DNA of 64,000 nucleotides from Narthecium ossifragum. Lineage: Eukaryota; Streptophyta; Magnoliopsida; Dioscoreales; Nartheciaceae. A model generated the notes under the pieces. The model had not been told where the DNA came from. It ran no database searches and saw nothing but the letters and a program-made list of their open reading frames with translations. The DNA is taken from the NCBI GenBank assembly GCA_963920575.1, contig OY986965.1:12724290-12788289 (forward strand). Direction: 5' to 3'. Shown one piece after another: positions 51,291-61,476 of this stretch; the first letter of the stretch is position 1; each line of letters opens with the position of its first letter. The position numbers and the translations under genes were made by a program.

Positions 51291-51442
51291 ATCAACAATT
51301 GTTAATGTGCTTTCTCATGTGTCATTTGCAAGAATTATTGTAATAAGCTTGTACCCGTATACATTCAATTCCGTAACTTTATGACAATATCAGTTGTCCT
51401 GTTTTAGTGTGTTTGCATGTGTTGATATTTCTAATTTCAGAC

Positions 51443-52567
51443 ATGGATCAGTCCCAATCCAGTACCCCCACCTCACAAACGATTGCCAAGACCTCACATC
51501 GGTCCGGCAGGTCAGGCAATGGTTCCAGTTCTTCAAACTACAAGTGGGCGGAGCCTGCTTTGAGATATATGCTGGAATATATGGCGAAAGTTGCCATATC
51601 CAAGCCCAGCACTGACAAGGGGTATAAGCAAACCCATTACGTGGTTGTGGCCGATCATTGCAATAAACTTGTTTCCAATAAGATAAGAGCCGAAAATGTG
51701 TGTAATCACATCACTTATCAACCCGCTAGGTGCGCTGATATCAAAAAGATCCTAAAGTTGAGCGGCGCAGTGTGGGATGAGGATCTTCAAATGCTAACAT
51801 TGCCTACCCAAGTCGCAGCCGATCTCATCGTGGTGTGTTCTCTATACTTAAATCCGTAAATGAATATTAGGATCGTAACTGTAATTTGTATACTCAAACT
51901 TGAATGTATGCTGCATTTATAATCTAAACCGAGCTACAACAAATATTTCAACCAGCCAATACCTCACCTAGATCTGATCATGACTATTTGTGGGGAGGAA
52001 ATGGCCAATAGGGAATACGCCATGGCTGCGACTGCTGAGTTCATCCCTAATGAGGCCGTCAACCTAGAGGATGATGGCTCGTCCCTCCCACAACCCCCCA
52101 ATGTTGCCGAGGGGGATGTCCCTGATACGCCTACCAGCCCCGCGCCGGCCCGCGCCGGCTACCACCCCTGCTACGAATAATGTCCCCGTGACATCTGCTC
52201 CCGTTATGAGCATGGCGGTGCATAGTTCCTCACGTATGCCTAGTACATCTTCTAGCAAGAGGCAGAGGAGGGCGGATAGTGATCTTGATGAGATTGTGAT
52301 CATGATGAGATCGTGACCGCTATGCGATTCATGGGTGAGCATATTGAGGGTTTGAGCAACCAGGTTGGGGGTATGAGTTTTAGCCAAGATCTATTATCTG
52401 CGGTCAAGGAGATGAAGGGCGAGAGCGACGAAGCTTATACTGACGTCCAGCTTGCGACGATATTTGACTATCTGCTCGAGAATGATAAGTTGGGCAAAGG
52501 GTTTGTGCTCAAGGACTCCGCGTTCCGTAACATATGGATGGATCAATTCCTTGCTAGACAAATGTAG
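51443..52567 (+). pseudogene. Harbinger ORF1-type Myb/SANT-like protein, broken
   Basis: MDQSQSSTPTSQTIAKTSHR is followed by YKWAEPALRYMLEYMAKVAI, then DHCNKLVSNKIRAENVCNHI and VWDEDLQMLTLP, matching the plant Myb/SANT-like domain of Harbinger ORF1. A stop or intron lies at about 51857; the reading resumes near 51980 (EFIPNEAVNLEDDGSSLPQP), shifts at about 52150 and 52300, and ends IFDYLLENDKLGKGFVLKDS, then DSAFRNIWMDQFLARQ at 52567. It follows the transposase in the same orientation, as partners in one element. I could not find this element's terminal repeats. Confidence 0.8.
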
Positions 52568-54546
52568 ATGGTTTGTCGTAATGAGACTATGTTTTGGTAA
52601 CACTGTGGTTAAAGACATTATGATCCCTATGTTTGTTTAGGTCATGTTGCTTCTAATTAAGATGTTATTTTTGGAGCAATGAATGCTCAATGTTTTGGAC
52701 CATTGATTAGGTTGTTGCTATGATGTTTCTAATATGTTAAAATGAAGTATTATGTCGTCTACATTGGGAGGCAACCGGGGATTTCTGAATCATGGCCGGA
52801 ATGTCACGAACAAAAAGTTAAAGGGTCTAGTGGATGTTGCTACCGGGGTTTCAATACCCTAGATACTGCATTGGCGTCCTACAATGCGTACGGCAGGGGG
52901 TGGCGGGTACAATGAAAAAAGAGCATTGGGAGAACGATAAAGAAGTAGGATATGAAAAAAAAGTGAACACATATGCATTGGGAACATGACTGTGTATCCT
53001 ATCCATTTCTTTTGTAAGCTTTATGTGTGGGCTTATTGTAGGGAGTTACTTCTGAAACTAGGGGATGTGTAAATTTACTATTTTGTATTGTTTTTTATAA
53101 ATGTATTGCTATAAGGAGTTGGAGTTTGGTGTTTTTTTGGATGATTTTGTGGTGATTGAAGAAAATGGCATCTATGCTGCTTTGTTGTTGTGGTAGAGAT
53201 TTGGATATTTGATAAATGTATTGTTTTAGTGGTATTGTGATGATTGTAGTGGATTACCTATTATTTGGATTGAGCAGTTTGATCTTTGATGTTGCTTTGC
53301 TGTTGTGGTTGAGATTTGGATTAAAAACATAAGCATGTGTACAAATTAGTGATTATGGCTTGAAGTGTAACTGAGTTTGGAAACAGGTAGTCTGGAACTT
53401 CATTGAAGAATACCATATCATATTACTTCGTGCATATAGACTTGGTAACAGAGTGCATATGCATATAGATTTTTGCTCAGGAAAGTAAGAGACTATATAT
53501 ATTCTTGACATGCATATTTGATCAATTGTAGTGTGGTAATCCATTTTCTTCACATGCTGATCTACTATTTGCCTGTAATAGTTTGCTATTGACAACTGTC
53601 TCTGATGTGTTGGTGTTTATGTGCAATATGCCTCTTCTATTTCTGAAATTTTTTGAATGGGGAGATGATGTTATCATATGACTATGTATATCCCATTGCT
53701 GGTTTGCAGTTCTTCCAATGGGGAGATGATGTTTATGGTTTGTTGGTTTGCTGATACGTTTGTGATTTTAAAGTTACAGGGAAATGATGGTATGGGGAAA
53801 TGATGAAAAATTCTGATGTGTTGGATGGTTGAATTCGTTCAGCAACCAATTACCGCCACACAAGGGCGATGATGACACTGTTCTGAGCTCTTGATTTTGC
53901 AATGAGCCATGAAGAGAAGTACAAATTGAGAGTCGAGGGAGACATTGAAATCTATTGAAGACAAAGTGTTGTATTATTTTTTTTTTCATTCATGTATGTA
54001 AACATGTCAATTTGGCATATTATGTGATTGTTGTAGGAAATCATAGACTATTATAAATAAAGGTTTTGGTATTATATATACCCGGGAGCTGTGTATCATT
54101 TTGTCTCAATTTACTCAAATTTTCATTATCTTACACATATAATCAAAGGCTCTTAAAATATTTGGTATCTATAATCATATGCAGTTGTTTATCAAGAAAA
54201 AAAAATACATACATCACAAGATTCGAATCAAAATTTTGAAGGACCATGTGCCTATTTACAATGTTTTCACCATCTAAAAAAAACATAAAAAATGGATCAA
54301 ATATGTAATTTCACAAATATATATATATATATATAAATAAAATTATTATAAACATATAGTGAGAAAAGGGGTGGTAATCTCACCACTGTGATTCTGGGGT
54401 GACCATAACCACCATTCCATTGCTAAACAAACAGCAAAAATGTCAAATTCACATGATACAGTTCTATTCCAACGCCAAACAAACAACAAAAATGCCAGAT
54501 TTCACAGAATTATGTGTTCATTCTAGCAGCAAACAAACATATTTAA
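52568..54546. other. AT-rich spacer, no gene recognised
   Basis: Sequence is T-rich. A (TA)n tract of about 20 bp is at 54318-54337. GGGGAGATGATG recurs at 53659, 53720 and as GGGAAATGATG at 53779 and 53794. Nothing else stands out; the right end of the Harbinger element must lie here but was not identified. Confidence 0.4.
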
Positions 54547-54650
54547 GGCCAAAATACATTTTAATACCATGTAGTTTCAGGTATTATCATTCTACTACTC
54601 TCAACTTTTAAAACATAAAAGTACCCTATAGTTTCAAAACCTGGCAATTT
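54547..54650 (+). mobile_element. Left terminus of a second MULE of the same family as 1394
   Basis: Starts GGCCAAAATACATTTTAATA and continues CCATGTAGTTTCAGG, which aligns base by base with the 1394-2772 MULE terminus (GACCAAAAAGCACTTTGATA, then CCCTGTAGTTTCCAGG). A second TIR-like phrase, AAAGTACCCTATAGTTTCAA, follows at 54621. The partner terminus is not seen, so it may be beyond the right edge; if so, the GNOM-like sequence at 63173 and the Athila element are inside this MULE. Confidence 0.6.
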
Positions 54651-54766
54651 AGTCCTAGCCCTCAAATGACGTTAGACTTAATCACGGAAAACCGATCACG
54701 TGACACGCACGTAACCGGTTTTCACCCGTTCCCGCGAGCTTTTCACCGCTTCCTAATGGTGATAAC

Positions 54767-56299
54767 TGATAAGACGTGAAAAGTGCACAAATCACCCTTT
54801 TAACTAGGTCTCGTTAGTCTCCGAGCAATGCTATTTTGATTGTCTTTTCCCCATTTCAGGCTTAAGGACCCTCAACGAAGATTAGATCAAGTTTGGTGCT
54901 AAAACGAACAAATAAAGAACCTGCTAGGAGCAAAAGAGCAAAGGAGCAAAGATGGACCATCTGTGACATCAAAACTGTACCTGCTCAGGAAGAACCAGAT
55001 GATGTGCTATATATGGTTGGAAAGCTCTTGAAGTCTAGATTTCAGAACTTTTTACGGTTCGTGATTTGGAGTTTCCTAGAGGAAGATATGCTATTTTTAG
55101 TACAGAGGTGCAGAAGAAGCAGTTACGGAAAACCAGATCGATCTCATCCCAAAGGAGATCGATCTCCTTGGGCGCTGCGGGAAAAATAGAAGGAAATTGA
55201 CTAATCCGAGTTAGGGTTTGTCTTAGGCTATAAATAGCCTTCTTTGGGGGCGTTTTGGCAGCCTTCCAGGGCCGAATTTGGGGGTTCCTTTAGACGTTTT
55301 TTGCAACTTTCTTCCCCCTTTCTTATCAAATAAATTAGGGTTAGGGTTAGATCTTTGGGAGAAGATCAATGGATGGATGGCTTCAACAACCTTCATCAAT
55401 GTGTCCTCTTCTTAAGATGAGTACCTAAACCCTAGCTTTGGGATTCTATGATGTAGTAAAGTTATTTATTAGGGTTTTCTATAGATTATGAGTTGTAAAT
55501 CATACGTTTGATGATTGAATGGATTGTTTTTATGTTCTTATCTATTGGTGTGATTATTATTATATGTTAGATGAATGATTTGTTCCTATATGCCCTAGAT
55601 TTAGGTCTTGTGCATGTTAGGGCTTGAGATTAGAGATTCTCATCAAACATCCGTGCTAGGACCATGGATGTGAGGATTTCCTTCTCGAGATTAAGAGCCT
55701 TGTAATGCTAGGACCATTACACATAATGCTAGAACCATTATGACCGCGTCTTAATCCGTTATTCATCATTATTCGAGATTAGGGATTTCACATGTGCTAG
55801 AACCACAATGCTAGTGCCAGAACCACTAGGTTAACTCTAATCCTTGATACATTCTAGTAGGCGATCTCAAGGTGCCAGAACCATCTTGATTATTTACCAA
55901 TATCAATTCTTGATATTATCCTCGACGTCTTCGTCGAGCGGTAGGACTTCTAGCCATTCACCTATCGACTATTTGAAATCATCTAAGTTGATTTATCTGC
56001 TCTTATCTTAGGAATACCTAGTAAGTTCTTTATTATTGATTAGAATTCCTTGGCATTATCTTATCTATTAGTACTCTTTTCGTATTTGTTTAGTTCTAGA
56101 TAAAAACCCAAAAGATTATCTTTTTTCCCAACTCATTGTTAGGAATTATACCTAGTATACGACTTAAACCATTAGTTCCCTGTGGATTCGACTCGGACTC
56201 ATTACTATCTACCCATAAAGTAGTTAGTTAGTGATTCGCATTATAAATTTGTAATTTTGGCGTACTTGTTAAGGTTGCGACACTTTTCAAGGCGTGTCA
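54767..56299 (+). repeat. 5' LTR of the Athila-type element
   Basis: 1533 bp. Order of landmarks: GGTTGGAAAGCTCTTGAAGT (55016), AGATCGATCT palindromes at 55137-55165, TATAAATAG at 55229, then repeated GCTAG(A/G)ACCA phrases at 55645-55885, ending GACACTTTTCAAGGCGTGTCA. The phrase 'TGCTAGAACCA' occurs about seven times in this LTR and again in the 3' LTR. Confidence 0.93.
55229..55237 (+). promoter_or_regulatory. TATA box of the Athila 5' LTR
   Basis: TATAAATAG in the context TTAGGCTATAAATAGCC, about 460 bp into the LTR and 65 bp after the palindromes. The 3' LTR has the same at 62007. Confidence 0.65.
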
Positions 56300-56305
56300 G
56301 AATTT

Positions 56306-56322
56306 TGGCGCCGTTGCCGGGG
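56306..56322 (+). promoter_or_regulatory. Primer binding site for tRNA-Asp
   Basis: TGGCGCCGTTGCCGGGG, 17 bases complementary to the 3' end of plant tRNA-Asp including CCA, six bases after the 5' LTR. The tRNA-Asp primer is a known mark of the Athila/Tat branch of Ty3/gypsy. Confidence 0.93.
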
Positions 56323-56567
56323 AAGAACGGTTTATTGAGTTAATTGCCTAGTGTAGTTTTATTTCAATTAGTTATCTTTATTTCTGTCGTTCATTATATA
56401 AAAGACCAAAAATAGTTCTAGTTCTAATATTTCCTATCCTTTTGATCGTGCGTTAGGGACTTTGACGAAGCACCTTCCAAGCGGAGAATGAGCATCGGTC
56501 AAAGCCTCACCGAGATAGCACTGTGAGTATCTCTAAACCTTGGTTGTTATTGTGATGTGGTATATGG

Positions 56568-59500
56568 ATGAATGTTAGTGAAGATTCAGATTTAAATATT
56601 ACTTTGCAAGAATTCTTGAATTCTCGTGCTGCATTGCTTAGACCTGTGAATATTTCACCTGATTCATCCATGGAGAACCATAACTTAGATGATCATCATG
56701 ATCATGATGAAAATCCGACCCATCATGAAGATCAAGGTCGCGTGAATATGAAAGACTTTTACATTCCTACTTCATTTACTTCAAATTCATGCATTCAACC
56801 CCCAGTAATAGGAGCTGTCCACTATGAAATCAAGCCTTAGTTTCTTCAATCTCTTCCTGCCTTTCATGGTCTGTCTCATGAAGATCCCTACAACCATATA
56901 GAAGAATTTATCTTGATCAGTTCGACCGTGAAAGTCAATAATTTTACTGAAGATGATTGGAGGTTGAAACTTTTTCCTTTTACTCTGAAAGGCAAGGCTA
57001 AATATTGGTTGTCATCTTTAGAGCCTAGATCCATCACAACTTGGCCTCAATTACAGACTCAATTTCTTTCTAAGTTCTTCCCGATTACTAAAACCAGTGA
57101 CCTTAGGAAAGAAATTTCTTCTTTTAAGCAAGCTGATGATGAACCTTTTCATGAAGCCTGGGACCGGTATAGGGAACTCCTTAGGAAGTGTCCTCACCAT
57201 CAATTCCCTCAATGGGCTATCATAGAGAATTTTTATAATGGTCTTAAAGAGAGACATCAAATGACTATTGATGCCGCCTGTGGAGGAGTGTTTATTACGA
57301 ATCCTCTCGATGATTCGTGGAGACTTTTTGAGAGATTAGCTGAGAATTCTCAACACCATGCTTCATCTTCTAGGAATACCCGAGATTTGTCTAATCAAGC
57401 TAGACCTAGAGGTACCCTGGAATTAAATGAATCTACTCGTTTAGCTCAGCAAGTAGATGCCCTGAGTAGGAAACTGGATCAAGTCTTAAATCAATCAGCC
57501 AATCAAGTTGCATCTTCAAATCCTTCAAATCCTTCAAATCCTTCAAATCCGTCAATGCTATCTTATACTGCAGATGTATGTTTCTTATGTTCTACTGCTG
57601 GCCATGACGTTACTGATTGTTATTTAGCTCCTCATTATCCTGAACTAGTTCAGGAACATATCAACGCCATCTATAATCATTCCAAGCCAGCTTTTGATCC
57701 TTACTCCAATACTTATAATCCTGGTCTGCGTCATCATCCTAACTTCTCTTGGAAAACTCCTGGACAGCAGCCTGATTCCTTTAATCCAAGACCACCAATG
57801 AATAATCAAAATCCAAATTACCCTCCGAAATTCCAGCCATCATATCGGCCGCCTCAAAATTATTCCTCTCAAGTACCTTATCAATCTCAACCTTCTCAGT
57901 CTTGGGAGTATCAACAGTATGGACCTCCACAACCTCAAGTGATTCAAAATCAATCATCTCTTCCTCCACCACAATCGAATCGAAGTGCAAATATTGATGA
58001 TAGACTTGTTAAGGCTCTTGAGTCTTTTGAAGCGTGTACCCAATTGGTTCATTCCCATTCTCAAGCTTTAGCTAAGATGGAAACTCAAATGGGTCAATTG
58101 GCTAATTCTATGCATAGGAGAGAAGAGGGTAGATTGCCTAGTCAACCAATCCCTAATCCTAGAGGTCAACATTCCGTTGAGTCTTCGCATGAACAAGTCC
58201 AAGCTGTCACTACTTTGCGAAGTGGGAAGACCTTCGCTAATATCGAGAAACCGGATGAGGAATATCTAGATCATGATCTTACATCTCAACCTCTTAATGC
58301 AACTCCATCTACTTCTCAAGTTCCATTAGATAGAGACTTGCATGAACCTAATGATGAGGTGTTACCCAAAACTTCAATTCCTGCTCCTCATGATTCTACT
58401 TCATCGTCTGAGCCGAATCCTAGGACCTATGTTCCGAAAATTCCTTTTCCTGAGGCCCTGGTAGATCCGACTTCACGTCCTTCTAAAAATTCTAAACTTG
58501 ATGAGATGGTTGAAGTTTTCAAGAAAGTTCATATCAATCTTCCTCTGTTGGATGCTATCAAACAGATTCCGTCTTATGCGAAATTTCTGAAAGATTTATG
58601 CACTCAAAAGCGTCGATCTAGATCTCATGTTTCCAAAAAGATTTTCTTGACTGAACAAGTAAGCTCAATCCTTCGTAGTGATATTCCTCCTAAGCTTAAA
58701 GATCCAGGTACTCCTACTATTTTTTGCACTATAGGAAACCATTTGATTGATGGAGCTTTACTTGATTTAGGAGCTAGCGTGAATCTCATGCCTTATTCGT
58801 TATATTCCAAGTTTGGTATAGGAGAACTTAAACCCACTGCTATGACTCTTCAGTTAGCTGATCGTTCAATTAAAACCCCACGGGGTGTGCTTGAAGATGT
58901 TCTAGTTAAAGTTGGTCAATGTGTGTTTCCTGTGGATTTTGTGGTGTTGGATATGGAACCAAGCTTGCAAACTAAGAAAAATGTTCCGATAATTCTTGGT
59001 CGACCTTTCTTAGCTACAGCTAATGGTTGCATTAATTGTAGGGAAGGTATTATGACACTTACTTTTAGGAATATGGAATTGAAATTGAATATTTTTCATA
59101 CGTCAAAACGCCATGCATATGATGATGATTGTTTCATGATAAACGCAATGATAAACGATGATGATATCGATAGGTGTGTGGATGAGGAGATGAATAAAAT
59201 AGTGCATGATGATGGTGATTTGTCTAGTGGAAGTTATAAACGTCCATGTGATGTTACTGTCTTGGACAATGATGAGATAGTATTTAAAAATGCTTTACCG
59301 GATCTTAATGTTGATTTTCCAGAGTTGAAAGATGAAGTTATGGATGTGAAGGATGATTCACCTATTTGTGATGTTAATAATCTTAATCTTGTTGAGGATG
59401 CGAGAAATGATGGTTTATACAAGGAGGTATGTAAGATTTCTTTGAGTAAAATTTCGATTGATCCTGGACCTCATATGTCTTCAACTCTAGCGGTACCATC

Positions 59501-59780
59501 TTTGATTATGCCACCTAAATTCATTCATCGGAGAGTTGTGAAAGTTGGCGATAAAGTTTGGTTATTCAAGGCTAGACCTAGACTCTCTTCGGGCAAACCT
59601 AGGTCTAGGTGGACCGGCCCATTCCTCGTACAACAGATTCTTCCCCGCATGGCAATTAAAATCCGTCATATTAACTCCGGCTCAATTTTTAAAGTAAAGG
59701 GACATAGATTAAAACTTTATATTGAAAATCCACTACAACTTGACTCAACAATGACCTTGGCGGAGCCACATTATAAATGA
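56568..59780 (+). CDS. Gag-protease-integrase C-terminal fusion, one internal TAG
   Basis: One frame runs from ATG 56568 to the stop at 59780, broken only by TAG at 56838-56840; 955 codons follow from ATG 56913. Gag: LRLFPF-like LKLFPFTLKGKAKYWLSSLE, then ITTWPQLQTQFLSKFFP and ISSFKQADDEPFHEAWDRYR, typical of Athila gag. A CCHC zinc knuckle (Cys223, Cys226, His231, Cys236 counted from 56913) follows, then a Pro/Gln-rich linker. The aspartic protease has DLGASVNLMPYSLY (catalytic Asp618) and IILGRPFLATANG. Immediately after a short acidic linker comes VVKVGDKVWLFKARPRLSSG, then SRWTGPFLVQQILP and FKVKGHRLKLYIE, the C-terminal GPF module of integrase. Everything from reverse transcriptase to the integrase catalytic core is missing without a frame loss. 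Whether the TAG is read through or simply mutational is not known. Confidence 0.92.
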
Positions 59781-61476
59781 TTGATCGTTAAGTGCGTCAG
59801 GCTAGCGACGTTAAAACCAGCGCTTGATGGGAGGCAACCCATCAGTTTCTAGTAGTTACCTTCTTTTAGTTTTCTCGTGGTTCATATATTTGTTTTTCGT
59901 AGTTTTTTTTCGGTTATTTTTATCACTGACTACATGATTTTATGTGGATGTGTAAACTTGTGATGGTCCATGTGATTGAATCTTGTTTTCATGCAGGTAG
60001 AAGCATAGGGTAGTTTACTTTTCCTGTCATTGTGTAATGAATGGTTGTACTGCCCTTGGGCTGACTGAATAAATAAAGGAGATGCTGCCCAATTTTTCTC
60101 TAATTTCGCATGCTGATTACATTATTTTCTTCTCTGCGATCACGGGGTGTTTCTTCGAATATTCTCCAGGCTCGTGCTATTCTGGTTCACAGGTGCAAGC
60201 GAATATTAAGAAGTCCCGAGCAGACGTGGTATTCTTAATTAACTCTGATTGGCACATATGGTTTACCCTCCCCAAGGACACTATTTTATTCAGGTTTCTG
60301 ACGACAATGCCTCATCAGGTTATCTCTACCCCTTACCTTATTTACGTGCTTGAGGACAAACCCGCTTAAGTTGGGGGTGTTGCATTCATATATTTCATGC
60401 TTAATATTTTAAGGTAATAACATATTGTACATCCCTTGAATTGTGCCAAAGGAAGGAAATTATGAGAGTATTGACAAAGATGCTTGTTTTAGAAATTTAT
60501 TTTATGAATTACTCTGATGCTTGTATGGTATATAAGGGGCAGTAAATTTTTACAATGCCTGATATTACTTCTATACTTTAACACTTTTACCATGGTTTAA
60601 GGATAGCTTGACATATCCTACTGCACATGTTCACTTTCATATATCGAAGAGTTGACATTAGATTCTAAGCCTGAAACTAGAATAGATTTGCAGTTCTTTG
60701 TCATGTCATAGAAGATACATGAATACATGCAATTTTCTGTTCACAAAAAGTATGTGTCTGAATGAGTAGGGTGTTCAACTTAGTAACCGGGCAGTGTGCC
60801 TAGCCAGCGTGCTATTCGCGTAAAACAGTTGAATTACCTGAAAAAAAAAGAAAAAAAAAGGGGGACTTCATACTTAGTAACCGGGCAGTGTGCCTAGCCA
60901 GCGTGCTGTTCGCGTAAAACGGTTGAAGTTACTTGAAAAAAAAAATGAAAAAAAAAGAAAAACAAAGAACAGAGATTGTTATGTGATAAGTGGAAAATAT
61001 ATGCTGACTCAGGATAGTGATCTTGAATAGTTGAATGTTTGGATATAATGGAGACTCAGAAGCATGTGGAACTCTATTCACACACGGGAGTGTTAAAGTT
61101 ATTTTCGATCATGACTAAATATGTTGAAGTATTGGAAGTGTGTTATGGCATGTTTTGCTTTGCTATATCTTTATGTGACTAGAAGTTGAAGGGTACGTTC
61201 ATGGGTAATATTTCTGATTCATGCATTAGAGTTGATGATTCTTATGATGGATTTCTAATGGCATAGTTAAGGGGATGTATTGATGTTTGTGGGTATCATC
61301 ACTGGAAACCCTCAGGAGACTATAACTCCTCCACTGGGGCCACCCAGGGGTTTAAAGGCTTGTTACACATGCTAAGTGTAATCGTGAGTCCTACGAAAGT
61401 GGCTAGTTAGGTTTACTGCTTTATGTTTATTTTTATCTTGCTTTGCTCGAGGACTAGCAAAGATCAAGTTGGGGGG
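59781..61476 (+). other. Long non-coding 3' region of the Athila-type element
   Basis: AT-rich. Near 60345-60395 there is CTTGAGGACAAACCCGCTTA followed by AGTTGGGGGTGTTGC, a polypurine-like site inside the element as in many Athila elements. Duplicated GTAACCGGG motifs are at 60782 and 60876. The ORF of 95 codons at 60082 has no family resemblance and is not annotated as a gene. The tract AGTTGGGGGG at 61467-61476 directly precedes the 3' LTR and is the likely polypurine tract. Confidence 0.8.
60782..60930 (+). repeat. Duplicated GTAACCGGGCAGTGTGCCTA...GCGTAAAAC motif with A-tracts
   Basis: Two copies, 94 bp apart, of a 50-bp block: TAGTAACCGGGCAGTGTGCC, then TAGCCAGCGTGCT, TTCGCGTAAAAC and GGTTGAA. 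Each is followed by runs of A with single G. The same arrangement (two copies, 93 bp apart, with A-tracts) occurs at 26469-26620 in the other Athila-like remnant, but with a diverged middle. Confidence 0.85.

Noticed and set aside
60082..60369. 95-codon open frame in the Athila 3' region
   Set aside because: No start context or family resemblance; it ends at the conserved GAGGACAAACCCGCTTAAGT non-coding site of the element.
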